Of a stretch of DNA of 28,642 bases, positions 9,353 to 19,442 are shown in pieces. Below the pieces are notes generated by a model. It did not search any database. It had not been told where the DNA came from and saw only the letters and a program-made list of their open reading frames with translations. Position numbers and translations under genes: made by a program. The stretch is from NCBI GenBank assembly GCA_026770575.1, contig MU657197.1, positions 232,055 through 260,696 on the forward strand. The letters are read 5' to 3'. Position 1 is the first letter of the stretch, and the number at the start of each line of letters is the position of its first letter. This DNA is from Pelagophyceae sp. CCMP2097 (lineage: Eukaryota; Sar; Pelagophyceae).

Positions 9353-9930
9353 AATGTTCGCTTTTTCGCTTTTTCGCTCGCCCCTCTGGCGGCACTGGCA
9401 TGTCGTTGGGTTGTCGATTGTAGAGCGCCTCGAGACCTTGTCGCGGCTCCAATCTTGGCCTCAATCGACGCTGTTGTCACCGTTTCAGATCTTGAGACGT
9501 TCACTTCAGAGGCGAAAAGATCCGAAAAAAAAGAAGTTCTAACATTTTCGATTGCAAAACCTTTCGGCGACCACTTCCCCAGGGTTCGTTTTCCCCCTTG
9601 GGGGGGTGGGCATGGGGGGGGTGCTATTCACGTATCGACGCGCGTCGTGGACGAGCGGAGCAGGGTGGGGCAGAGCATGGCGTCGACGAGCAGTGATAAG
9701 GAGTCCTCCTTAGGGGTTGGGGGGACTTAACGACCCCCCTCCGCCCCGTTGGATCAAGGTTTTCTCACCCCGTTTGACTCTGCTCGTCCGCGCCCTGCTC
9801 GTCCACGACACGCGTCGCGTTAGCTCCCCCCCCGTCCGCCCCCGAGCCTGGAGCCCACAACCCCTTTTTAAACCCCTTTTTGCGAGGCGGAGGCGGTCTG
9901 GGACTTTTGCCTGGACCCCCCCGTCCAACA
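9353..9930. other. Gene-free stretch between repeats
   Basis: No gene was recognised. CGACGCGCGTCGTGGACGAGC at 9637 and its inverted form near 9790-9817 (GCTCGTCCACGACACGCGTC) recall the first bases of R1 (14-36). The runs of G and C around 9600-9740 are low complexity. Confidence 0.35.
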
Positions 9931-10252
9931 TGCGCCTACTAACGGCGTGTGTAAAAGGTTTTACACGACGTCGCCGGTTCGAGCCCGGCTCTGCGTATAC
10001 AAAAATCGGAAAAATGCCAGCAAGTGAAATGAAGGTACGCCGGTTCAAATCCGGGTCTGGGTACCAAAAACCTCAATAAAAATGGGATGTGCTTATATAC
10101 ACTTTTCTTAACTGGCTCCTTCCTGGCACTGGGACTGGAATTCCTTTTTGCCAGGGCAAACGTCAGTGGCAGACGGTGTCTTATTTTCATGTCAATAGCC
10201 GCTCCTTGATTGCAGTCTCGGCTGCCTCTTGGGTCAAGTGGTTATCTCACCC
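9931..10252 (+). repeat. Family B composite tRNA-like repeat, copy B
   Basis: It starts with a tRNA-like block: a GCGCC/GGCGT stem around a 7-base loop, a GTGTAAAA-GG-TTTTACAC hairpin placed like a long variable arm, and a perfect T stem GCCGG/CCGGC around TTCGAGC. A second T-arm-like CGCCGGTTCAAATCCGGG ends at GGTACCA. U33 is absent and no acceptor stem pairs, so it is not a functional tRNA. The rest matches copies A and C. Confidence 0.75.
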
Positions 10253-10400
10253 CCTGTCCAACATGGGCCCTCGAGTTCAAATGGCTTGCATGAGGTCGCG
10301 GGTTCGAGCCTGCTCGTTCACGTTTCTACTCGGCTTGGCATGCGAATTTGGCTGCTCGTCCTGTACGCGCGTCGTACATGTGAATATACTTCCCCCCCAT
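10253..10400 (+). repeat. B-box repeat shared with 27440-27660
   Basis: CTTGCATGAGGTCGCGGGTT followed by CGAGCC, then GTTCACGTTTCTACTC and CTTGGCATGCGAATTTGGCT, recurs at 27465-27660. The GTCGTACATGTGAATAT end matches the first bases of R1, so this segment appears to be the natural 5' neighbour of R1 elsewhere. Confidence 0.65.
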
Positions 10401-10985
10401 GACACTTCGCGGTCACTTGCGAGGCCTCTGGGACGGCACCTTAAAATGCTCTCCGGGCGGGCCCCTGTAAGGCCTCTTTTGAGGCCACTAACAAGGCCTT
10501 TGCACGATCGCTTGCAAGGCCTCTTTGAAGGGCCCGCCCGAGCGACCGTCCAGGGGACGTCGCGGAGGGGGCGCAGTCGAGGGGCCGAGTGACCGTCCAA
10601 GGGACCGTCGAGAAACTGCATTCAAAGCGACCGTCACAGAGGGCCCGTCAAAGGAACAGTTCAAAAGAAGTGACCGCCCAAGCGACATTCCGAGAGACTG
10701 CCCGAGCTTCTCGAGCGGCTGTCTCAAGGCGCCGTTTCGAATGGCCGTCGAAAGGGGCCGTCTCGAGGTGTCGTCTCGAGGGGCCGTCTCAAGGCGCCTT
10801 TTTTAATGGCCACCGAAAGGGGCCGTTTCGAATGGCCGTCGAAAGGGGCGCCTCGAGGAGCCGCCTCGAGGGGCCGTCGTCGAGGCACCGTCTCGAAAGG
10901 GGCCGTCGAAAGGGGCCGTCTCGAGTTCCCTTGTCCAGGGGTCGTCTCGAGGGGGCGTTCTCAGGGGGGCGCCTTTTTGAAGCCG
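10401..10985 (-). repeat. Degenerate GACCGTCC / GGCCGTCTCGAGG arrays
   Basis: 10490-10700 is built of GACCGTCCAAGGGACCGTC-like units and 10725-10985 of GGCCGTCTCGAGGGGCCGTC-like units. Both are the reverse complement of arrays found in the phosphoesterase-RuvC introns. They are therefore antisense to both neighbouring plus-strand genes. No ORF here is credible. Confidence 0.75.
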
Positions 10986-11085
10986 CGATTATAGTTGGCC
11001 GAGTTTGGCCGTCTTTGAGCGGGTTTGGCCCGAAACCCGAAACCCCCTTGAATTCGTTTCGACGGACCCTGGTTGCCCCAAATTG
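10986..11085 (-). repeat. CAAACCCG module, inverted copy
   Basis: On the minus strand it reads GGGCCAAACCCGCTCAAAGA then CGGCCAAACTCGGCC, running into the inverted array. With the direct copy at 8778-9221 it forms a large imperfect inverted repeat across about 2.3 kb. Confidence 0.6.
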
Positions 11086-11235
11086 ACCTCTCAGACACGG
11101 CCCCTGCTGCCAGGGGCTTGCCTCGGCGCGTCTCTCGTGGACTTTTGAGGACTTAGCAGAATTTTTGAGGACTTAGTTTTGTCCGATTGCCTCGCAGAGG
11201 AGACGATGCGCATACTCGCGCCAGCGTCCTCGTAG

Positions 11236-14200
11236 GGCGCCATCACCGATGTTGATAGGTGGCCGGGCTTGGACGTCGACGTTTCGGTGGCGTCGGTCGA
11301 CGACGAGGGGTGTCTGCGAGTCGCCTCTGTTGAATTTGCGGCGTCTGCGTCCTGCGCGCGTCGGCAGTTGAAGTTTGCCTTTGTCTCGGATACGCACGGC
11401 TTCCAATCTTCGCTCGGCGTGCTGCCCGCCGGCGACGTTTTCATCCACGCCGGCGATTTCGGACTTGATTCTGGAAAGAAAGTGGAGGACAAACGGTCGC
11501 TGCGCGAGTTCGACGACTGGCTCCAAAGCCAGGACTACGCCACCAAGATCGTCGTCCGAGGTTGGATCCGCGTCCGAAAGGCACTCGAGCAGGTCCGAAA
11601 AGACCAGTCGAGGCCAGACGCGTCGAAAAGAGGCCTGTGGGTCGACCCCGCGGTGGACGGCCGACGAGATGCGGGGACCCCTGAACAAGGGAAGACGGCC
11701 GGCAGTGTGCCCTTGGAAGACGGCCGAAAGACGCGGTTCGAGTGGGTCCGTACATGGCCCCTCGACGGGACCTCGACGTTGCCCGACGTACGGCCCCGCC
11801 GACGGTCCCAATTGTACAGTCTCTCGAGACCGCCGTCGAGCCCACCAATCGATCGTCCAACCAGCCGCAAAACCACTCTAGGGAATCACGACCCAAAGGT
11901 CGCCTTCTTCGGCGACGCCACCTTCATCGCCGAGCCGCAGCTCTTGACGCTGCCGGCGGCGCAGGGCTCGCTGACGATTCTGGTCGCGCCGCACGGATCG
12001 AACTTTTCAGCGACCCTTTTTTCAGAAAACCGCGTCACCAATTGGCACGGGGACCGAGGTCGGGCGGTCCTTCATACGGCCCCTCGTACTTTGGACGTTC
12101 CGAGAGTGGCCCATGGAAAAGGGTGCGGGAGACGGTCCTTGGCGCAGCGGCCCTTGTGCGGCTCCATGATGCGGCTCCTTTACACGCTTGTCGTATGGTC
12201 CCGCGCAAGGGCTTTTCAGAGCATCTCGAAAAGGGTTCATTCAAAGCCCCTTTTCAAGGCTTTTCAGAGGCCCTCGGAAAGGGTTCCTGACCGCTCGCAT
12301 GGGGCTCTCTTTGGGGCCCTCGTACGGGCCCTTGCGGCGCCCCTTGTTACGGACCTTGACGCCCCACTTTGGAGGCCGTCCTGCGGGCCCCGCATCAAAG
12401 CCCCTTTTCAAGGCCCCTTTTCAAGGCCCCTTTTCAAGGCGAGAGAGGCGGGCCTTTTTTGGTCGGCCTGAACGAAAAGCACGTTGCTTTGTCCATTTCG
12501 TCCGGGCCCGGGAGGTCCGGCGGTCCTCCCTCGGGCCCCAAAGGCGACGCCCTTCTCACGCTCCCGAAGTATGCCCCCGAGGACGCTCCCTTTACTCGGG
12601 GCCCTTGCGAGCTCTGAAAGCGCGGGCTCTTGAGAGGGCGCTCTTCAAGGGGCCGCGGGACGATTCGTACACACCCTGCAAGGGCCTCTTGGAAGGCTTC
12701 GCCACGGGCTTTTTCTTCCCCAAAGTGCCAACGTGGGCACCCAGACCACCGCGAGGAGGCGCCGCGCTCCATGTGCTGGCGCGCTCTCCGAGGCCTTGGC
12801 TCCGGGCCTCTGGGCCTGGAAGCCCACCTTTGACTCGGGTTTGAGGGGCAAACCCCTTTGGCCCACCCATTTTGCATCTTCAGCAAGCAACCCCGATGCA
12901 GGTGGCCATTTGTGGACATGGCGGCATCTCTCGCCAGATGGACTTTTCGTGGCCTTGCCTTCCCACGTCTTCTTCGGGGCCCTCTGCACTTTTACGGGGT
13001 AAATTCCCGACGTCGACCAAGCCATTTCGACCTCGTCTTGATTGTTCCACGACCTCTGGTGCTTCTCACGGCAGCCTTGCCCCGTCAGTCGGAGACGGGG
13101 TTGGGCTCAGGGGGCGACTTGGGTTCGAGGGTCCAAACATCGGATGCCTGAAGAGGGACCTTTGCCCAAATCCTGGGTTTGCATCAGGGCCAAGCCTTGT
13201 CTGACACAGGGGCCGAGTTCTGTCCTCGGGACGCTGGAACAGGGCTGAATGCCGGGACCCTCGTCAACTTGATTCAGGGACCCTTTATCGACCTCTTTAC
13301 GGGGACGTTGTATCAGGAAACCGAGGGGACCCTCGTCACAAATTGGCACGGGGACCCTCGTCACGGGGAATTGATCCGATTTTAAGAAAGGGAGCGTGTT
13401 CCACGTCTCGCGGGGACCCTCGTCCCTGGGGCCTTTTCAACGGTTTTCTCAGGGGCCCCGTATCATCCAGGCAGAGGCGCCGTATCACTCCGGGACCCAA
13501 GGGTCCCCGTGTCGCTCCGGACGCTGGCCAAGGGTTCGAAGAGGTTCTCCTCACAGGTGCCATTCTTCTTCCAGGGACACCAAAGGAATCTTCCCGGACC
13601 TTGCGACCAGACGGGACCTCGTCCCAGGGGGGCTTTTCAAGGTCCGGAGACGGCGAGTGATCAAGGGACCTCGAAAGGAGAGCCAAAGGGAAACGTTGTA
13701 CAAGGGACGGCCTTGTCGCCGGGTGCGAGGTTTTGGGGTTTTGGGCATCCGGGTTTTGGGGCATCTCGTCAGAGTCGCATTCTGCGTCGTCGGATTTCGC
13801 CAGAGTCGGTCGGACAAAGGGGACTCGGTCGGAAGAAGGGCCCGTGTTCCAATTTCGGACCACGAAATCCGTCGTTGTCGACTCCCCAGACGCCCGAAAC
13901 CTTTCTCAACTTCAAGTGCGCAATCTCCGAGGCCAAGGCCGAACCCGGCGCGTCTAGGTACCGCAAGCTCGAGGCCTTGTTGGTTCAATGCAAAAGGCAA
14001 GGCACAGTCGTCGATTTGATCATCTCGCACGCGCCCCCCGCGGGGGTGCTCGACACGACGTACTCGGGCGCGCACGCCGGCTCCAAGGCCCTCCGCTTCG
14101 CCCTCGAAACCCACGACTGGGGCGGCAAGGCGCCCAAGCTTTGGATCTGCGGTGAATTGCGGCGTCTTTGTGAACTTTGTGAACCCCGGAAAAGATGACC

Positions 14201-16653
14201 CTTTCTGAGTGACCCTTTCTGAGTGGCCCTTTCAAAGGTCGCTTTTGGCCGTCTCCCGAGCCTCCCTCTGCGTTTGGCCCCGGGAGCCGCCCTCCGGGCC
14301 CGGAGACGGACCCCGGGAGACGGACCCCGGGAGACGGACCCCGGGAGACGGTCCGTTGCAGCCGGAGGACGGTCCGTTGCAGCCGGGAGACGGTCCGTTG
14401 CAGCCGGNNNNNNNNNNGACGGTCCGTTGCAGCCGGGAGACGGTCCGTTGCAGCCGGAGGACGGTTCGGAGACGGTCCCTTGAGAACGGCCCCGGATGCA
14501 GTCCTTGTGGCGGGCCGGGGGACGGTCCCTTCAAAGGCCTGCCGACGGTCCCTTTCCAAGGCCCCTTTCCAAGGCCCCTTTGAACGGTCCCTTGAGAACG
14601 GGGAAGAAGACGGCCCGAATGCGACTCTAGGACGGTACGAGAACGACGGTCCCAGGATGGTGCCTCAGAGGAAATCTGGGCCAACCCCATTCGGGTCGCG
14701 CAGGCGTCGAGAGCGACCAAACCCGTCGTATCAAGGGTCGGGTCAAGGGACAAAGGCCAGACCCACTCAAAGACGGCCAAAACACCCGGCAAACCCGACC
14801 CGCGGGTTCAAGGGCAAACCCGTCGCTGCTCCCATCTCCGGCTCCGAAGAGACGGCCCCGAAGGGACGGCCCCTTTCAACGGCCACTCGAAACGGCGCCG
14901 TTTCGACGGCCCCTCGGGACGGCAACTCGAAATGGCGCCTCGAGAAGGCTCTCTCCAGCCCCTCGAGACGGCCCCTGGAGACGGCCATTCGAAAAGGCCC
15001 CGTCTCGGCGGCTTCTCGAGACGGCCTCTTGAGACGGCCCTCGAAACGGCACCTCGAGACGACCCCTCGAAAATGCCCTCGGAGACGACCTTTCGAGAAG
15101 GCCCCTTTCGACGGCCGTTCGAAACGACGCTTTGCGAGGGCCCATCGAGAGGCTCTGGAGGTCCCTCGGACGTTGGCTTGGGCGGTCCTTTTGAGAGTTC
15201 CTTTGGACAATTCCTGGAGACGGGCCCTCTGTGTCGCTTGGACGGTCGCTTGGACGGCCATTCGGGCCCCTCTGAAACGTCCCATGGACGGGCCCTCCGA
15301 GTCGCCGCGGCAAACCGGGCTCTTGCAAGGAACCCTGCGTGGGGACTTGAAAAAGGCCCGAAGCCCAAAGTGACCACAAAAGCCCAAGTGACCGTGCAGA
15401 GGGCGCGCAAGTGGCCACAAAAGATACATCGCAGGGGCCCGTCCTTCCGGGCTCTTGAAAGAGGCCGGGCAAGGGACCGTGCAGAGGCCGGGCAAGGGAC
15501 CGCCAAAGAGGCGGACGCAGGGGCCCGTACTGTCGGTCTTTCCGGGTTTTCAATCTGTGCCAAACCCAAAGGGTGTGTCAAACCCGCCTCGCAAGGGTCG
15601 GGTTCAGGCCACGGCCGCTCCAAGACGGGCCAAAAAGCGCGAAGCCGGCAAACCCGACTCGCGGAACAGGGCAAACCCGTCCTTGGTCCGATCCCCCCCG
15701 CCACGGAATCGGCGCCCTCTGACAAAGTGGCTCGATGCTTCAAAAGGCACCCCCGCCCAAAACTAGGCCACATCCACGAATCTGCGGGGTGCGCGGAGAT
15801 GTGCTTGGATTCTTCGGCGGGGACGCTCGTCATCAACGCGGCCAACGCCAACGATGGCCGCGCCAAGCACCTCGTTCGAAACGCCGCCTTTGCGGACTGC
15901 ACCGTCATGCCCGCGGGCCTCGGCGACAGCCGCTCGATGGACAGCCGCGCGGTGGCGTCTAGGCCGAGCGTGGTTTCCAACGCACCGTCGACCGCACCGT
16001 CAACGTCCCGCGCCGCCTTGCCCGAGCAACTGCTTGCTATAGACCTCGGCCACCTGGCCATGGGCTGCGCTTGCTTTTCACGACGAGGTCTCAAGTCGTT
16101 TGCGGGCCGGACTGCTTCCGAGGGCGTCTCCTTTGAAGAAGCAATCGTCTCGGCGGCAATCGCCGCGGGCGTGGATCGAGCGACGCATGTCGTCACGGAG
16201 GGCACGGACGTCGGCATGCGCGACCGCGCGGTCGACGCGCTCGCTGAAGCGGGTTTGTTGTGCGAGGACGTGGTGCGTCGGATTTGTCCGTCTGCGTTTC
16301 CCCCAACCGTCGCATGTCCGTTTCATGTCAGAATGCCTTTGGAGTCGATTCCTCCATCGCTTTGGATCTAGGTGATCACGCCCCTCGTCAACGCCGCGCA
16401 CTGGCGCGTCGGCGTGCTGCTGCCCAAGGAACGGAAAAACGCGAAAACGGCCAAGTCCGCGGCGCGCGACTGCGCTCGGCAACTCGCCAAAGTTGCTGAA
16501 ATCCCGGACGGCGGCCCCGACGCGGAATCGCCCGAAGTGCTGACGACGGACGCGGCGGAAGCCATTTGCCTCGGGGCGTGGACGGCCAAGCAGTTGGGGT
16601 GGACGGAGAAGGCGATTGTTTCGAGGTTCACCAACGGCAACGTAGTTTTATAA
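11236..16653 (+). CDS. Metallophosphoesterase fused to RuvC-like nuclease domain (five exons, 5' end open)
   Basis: Proposed exons are 11236-11560, 11882-about 11982, 13890-14151, 15767-16272 and 16372-16653. The first part carries all calcineurin-like metal-ligand motifs: SDTHG, HAGDFG, GNHD (completed by exon 1/2 joining), IISHAPP, and GHIHE (completed by exon 3/4 joining), ending with INAANANDGRAKHLV, as in MPPED-type phosphoesterases. After a ~50-residue Ser/Ala/Arg/Pro linker comes a RuvC/RNase H-like fold: LAIDLG (first Asp), HVVTEGTD (Glu) and, across the last intron, TTDAAEAICLGAW (Asp/Glu). No stop or intron separates the two parts. Exon 1 has no ATG in frame after the acceptor at 11235, so a 5' exon is missing. 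The exon 2 donor is uncertain. An internal start at ATG 15907 or 15937 could give a separate, presequence-bearing RuvC protein. Substrate and function are unknown. Confidence 0.75.
11561..11881 (+). other. Intron 1 of the phosphoesterase-RuvC gene (321 bases)
   Basis: Donor CGAG|GTTGGA and acceptor CTCTAG|GG restore RGNHD. The length is a multiple of three and the frame has no stop, so reading through gives one long open frame. That frame was rejected because it splits the GNHD metal motif. Scattered GACGGCC and GACGGTCC words match the arrays in the larger introns. Confidence 0.75.
11983..13889 (+). repeat. Intron 2: repeat-filled, about 1.9 kb
   Basis: It contains three exact 13-bp units CCCCTTTTCAAGG (12401-12439), looser copies at 12240-12290, and a GGGACCCTCGTC array (13255-13530). 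ACCAATTGGCACGGGGACC near 12035 is repeated near 13335. A GGGTTTTGGGG stretch lies near 13738. Both ends are less certain than for the other introns: the donor ATTCTG|GTCGCG and acceptor CCCCAG|ACG are the best phase-compatible pair. A small exon may be hidden here, because the segment joining the two flanking strands looks short for the family. Confidence 0.55.
14152..15766 (+). repeat. Intron 3: tandem arrays and CAAACCCG modules (1615 bases)
   Basis: Donor TGCG|GTGAAT and acceptor AACTAG|GC restore CGHIHE. Inside are three 14-bp units GACGGACCCCGGGA (14305-14346), 21-bp units GACGGTCCGTTGCAGCCGGR (14347-14459, interrupted by the assembly gap), a GACGGTCCCTT stretch (14520-14650), a CAAACCCG module (14680-14850), a GAGACGGCCCC array (14860-15160), CTTGGACGGTCG units (15170-15290), and a second module (15539-15700). 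The long frames open on either strand are products of stop-poor repeats. Confidence 0.8.
14408..14417. other. Assembly gap of 10 N
   Basis: Ten N bases lie inside the 21-bp tandem array. Units on both sides are nearly identical, so the true copy number is unknown and the array length here is a lower bound. Confidence 1.
16273..16371 (+). other. Intron 4 of the phosphoesterase-RuvC gene (99 bases)
   Basis: Donor GACGTG|GTGCGT and acceptor GGATCTAG|GTG join EDV to VITPLVNAAHW without changing frame. The length is a multiple of three; the only in-frame stop is the TAG of the acceptor itself. Confidence 0.75.
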
Positions 16654-16693
16654 AAGTTTTACAAAATTTGTATAAGTGGTACAAAAAAGACCG

Positions 16694-16840
16694 CGGATAG
16701 GGCCCCGCAGGGGAGCCTACCACCCTCTGTATATGCCCCCCCACATCACACCGGCGGCAGGTCGTGTCGCCGAAAAGAATCGCTGAAAATACCGTCGAAA
16801 TCGAATTCTGCAATGGTCCGAATTCCAGAATCGTGACGAA
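16694..16840 (+). repeat. Family D repeat, copy 1
   Basis: A GATAGGGCCCC start, then GTGTCGCCGAAAAGAATC and CCGTCGAAATCGAATTC. Copies lie at 24345-24480 and, as a 5' fragment, at 17857-17910. It begins 40 bases after the RuvC stop codon. Confidence 0.65.
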
Positions 16841-16918
16841 CCTTAACTCCCCGTGGTCCGCTTTCCAAAGGCGCCTAAGTAGCTCGGCGACGCCCCCATG
16901 AAATCGGTATTAGGTCTA

Positions 16919-17253
16919 CTGCGTCTATTAACAGCGTGTGTAAAAATGGTTTTACACGAGGTCGCCGGTTCGAGCCCGGCTTTGCGTATAAAATAAAAAT
17001 TCGGAAAAATGTCAGCAAGTGAAATGAATGTACGCCGGTTCAAATCCGGGTCTGGGTACCAAAAATAAAAACCTCAATAAGAATGGGATATGTTTATATA
17101 CACTTTTCTCAACTGGCTCCTGGCACTGGGACCGGAAATCCCTTTTGCCAGGGCATACGTCAGTGACAGATGGTGTCATATTTTCATGTCAACAGCCGCT
17201 CCTCGGTCCGCAGTCTCGACTGCTATCTTGGACTAAGTGGTTTTTCACCCCCA
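16919..17253 (+). repeat. Family B composite tRNA-like repeat, copy C
   Basis: It matches copies A and B throughout. The GTGTAAAA/TTTTACAC hairpin is kept with a different loop (ATGG instead of GG), and the T stem GCCGG/CCGGC is intact. The anticodon-like stem has decayed. Confidence 0.75.
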
Positions 17254-17414
17254 TGAAATCGCCAGGCTCGCTGGCCTCGCGAAAGCCGCGAAGGGCGCGA
17301 CCGCGCGAAAAACGCAAACCAGCCCCAGCAGTATTTCGACTGGCCGAGTTGCTCCGCGACCGAGTCGAGGGCCTCGGACGATAGCCCTAGATCCTCCTGT
17401 CGCACGCGCACCAA
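17223..17414 (-). CDS. Coding-like fragment, unrecognised (doubtful)
   Basis: The minus-strand frame contains VRVRQEDLGLSSEALDSVAE followed by QLGQSKYCWGW, which looks like genuine protein sequence. It is short, runs into family B repeat sequence, and has no recognised domain or partner exon. It could be the remnant of an exon. Confidence 0.15.
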   Translation of the reverse strand: MVRVRQEDLGLSSEALDSVAEQLGQSKYCWGWFAFFARSRPSRLSRGQRAWRFHGGEKPLSPR

Positions 17415-17517
17415 CTCTCATGTCAATAGCGCACGCCGTTGCCGAGATCCTGGTACGAGGGTCTTGGAAGTCAGCGACCTGAGGGGGGGAAAAACGAAGC
17501 CCTTAGGACCCAAAGGC

Positions 17518-17735
17518 GTTGCGGTATATGTACGTGGGCCCATTAACCCGCAATGACCCGCTGGGGGCAAAAGGGGATTCACCGGATCATTCTCCTTGGA
17601 GGTGATAGTGGGTCGATAGCGCAGTGGTAGCGTACGTGGGCCCATTAACCCGTAATGACCCGCTGGGGGAAAAAGGGAATTCACCGGATCGTTATCCTTG
17701 GAGGTGATTGTTGGGCCCGGTATATATACCGCAAC
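17518..17735 (+). repeat. Initiator-tRNA-Met-like tandem repeat with flanking inverted repeats
   Basis: Two units of 102 bases (17530-17631 and 17632-17730) each carry GTACGTGGGCCCATTAACCC. Before the second unit stands TAGCGCAGTGGTAGCG, a good A box. Together A box plus GTGGGCCCATTAACCC closely resembles the D arm and anticodon arm (CAT) of eukaryotic initiator tRNA. The pair is enclosed by GTTGCGGTATAT (17518-17529) and ATATACCGCAAC (17724-17735). The T arm is not recognisable, so it is a tRNA-derived element, not a tRNA. Confidence 0.65.
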
Positions 17736-17856
17736 GAAAGGAACCGCCCCCCTCGAGACGAACGAGGTCCCCAAAGCTACCTCCGGCCTGCAGACTAGCG
17801 AGTCTGAACTTCAATGATAGACGTCCTTGCACTTGTAATCCTTGCATCGAAAATAG

Positions 17857-17910
17857 CATAGGGCCCCGAAAGGGCCGAGAGCCTACCACTATCTAAGCAC
17901 TGTATGGCTC
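17857..17910 (+). repeat. Family D repeat, 5' fragment
   Basis: GCATAGGGCCCCGAAAGGGC then GAGAGCCTACCACTATCTAA matches the start of the copies at 16694 and 24345; the rest is absent. Confidence 0.55.
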
Positions 17911-18167
17911 CCTAGCGGCTTGCGAAAATTTTAATAATTGGTTCAACTTTTCTTTCCGCAGTTTGCGCCAATTTTTAATATAAACTTTTTTCCATGGTTG
18001 TTACTTAGGATTCGTACTGTCGTTGGCGCGGGGCCCCGACGGGGATTCCGCCGCACGCGGGGTGGGTGCGCCGTTGCTAATGCGTCCGGATCGATCGACC
18101 GGCATTTTCTCGGACGGTTAACAGATTCCAATTTTCTCGGCGCCTTCTCCGCGCCACCGGCGCGGTT

Positions 18168-18500
18168 CTAACCCCGACCCTTAACATTTTAACCCTTACT
18201 AACCCTAACCCAGACCCTTATCCTAACCCCTAACCCTAACTCTCATTCTAACCCTCGCCCTCACCCTCACCCTCACTCTTATTCTAACCCTTAACCCTAA
18301 CTCTAACTCTAACCCTCACCCTCGCCCTCACTCCCATTCTAACCCTCACCCTCACCCTCACCCTCGACCCTCACCCTCACCCTCACTCTCACCCTCACCC
18401 TCGACCCTAACATTCATTCGCTCCTTCGTCCCTAACCTTCACTTTCATTCTCATTTTCATCCTAACCTTCGCCTTGAGCCTAATCCCAACCCTCCCCCTC
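18168..18500 (+). repeat. Degenerate telomere-like (CCCTAA/CCCTCA) tract
   Basis: Over 300 bases of six-base units CCCTAA, CCCTCA, CCCTCG and CTCTAA with changing register. The units are too diverged for an active chromosome end, and ordinary repeats and a gene follow on both sides. It is an interstitial telomere-like satellite. Confidence 0.85.
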
Positions 18501-18561
18501 GTTTAAAGTGGCATGTTTTAACTTTAACCTTCGTTTAAAGCGGCGTGTTTTAACTTAAAAC
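18499..18561 (+). repeat. Two-copy 32-bp tandem repeat
   Basis: TCGTTTAAAGYGGCRTGTTT followed by TAACTT occurs twice with a 32-base period, directly after the telomere-like tract. Confidence 0.8.
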
Positions 18562-19440
18562 TTAGAATAATTAGGCATGTTTTGACTCTAACTCCAACAT
18601 TTACCCTAACCAAAATTGGAATCTGGTAACCGTCCGAAAACGTTGTTTTGGGATATGTTTAAACTGCAAGCTTAGCTGGTAGTGGGCTTATCAACGGCAC
18701 CCGTAACGTCACCCCTTCCTAACTTCGCCCCTCTAAGTTGTATGGCACTTTGGGAAGGATGTCCCGCAGACGGTGATGGAGATCTGTGCAAGAAGCGCGG
18801 TCGAAATGTATGATGGGATCGTTCAATCAGATCTTGAATCCGACGACGCGCGCCGGAGCGCGACGCATTTCAGAAGATTGCTAAACTTTTCGAGCAAAGA
18901 TTAACTTGTCGAGCTAACATTAACGGGATTTACATAATATTGACTTTTCGTCACCTATATTTGACCATAAAATACACTCGCAATACCATGGTAATGCCCC
19001 CACAGTAAAAAATACTGTAGCGAAGTAAGACCCATACCAAAATATACCAAACTCCGAACTCAATTATTGGCCTCAATCGGGGGGCTACAAGGGGGGTCCA
19101 ATATGAAACGGATTCCACTCCGATACAAATTTCTCGGGCTACAAACGAGGTATGGGGCCACTTTTGGTCGCTACGGCGCGGGCTGGTGGCGGCGCGGTCC
19201 CCGACGAAGGAAGTTTGTTTACGGGCACGGTCCGCCGAGCGTGAATCCGCTTTCAAGAATAAAACGGTGTGAAACTTGACACTATTTTCTTGTAATTGCG
19301 GATTTGCATGGGCGTTTTAAGTGAAAGGAAGCCCATAACTTACAAAATGGAGCCAATAGCCTAAATTTTGGGCCTTATCCCGAACCTCCATGGGCCACTA
19401 GGTCGGACTCTGGCGATGCCAAGGCCTACAGCCGGCCCCA
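18562..19440. other. About 880 bases with no supported gene
   Basis: The sequence is mixed in composition, with no recognised repeat, tRNA arm or protein motif. Short open frames on both strands near 19000-19270 have no domain-like content. Confidence 0.35.
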
Positions 19441-19442
19441 AT

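Noticed and set aside
11269..12471. Single 400-codon open frame as an intronless gene
   Set aside because: It runs through intron 1, splitting the GNHD metal motif, and then into repeats that recur at 13335.
14808..16371. Frames of about 470 codons on each strand
   Set aside because: The plus frame is repeat sequence running into the true exon at 15767; the minus frame is antisense to that exon and to the array.
18168..18500. True telomere
   Set aside because: The units are degenerate and more than 10 kb of ordinary sequence lies on both sides.
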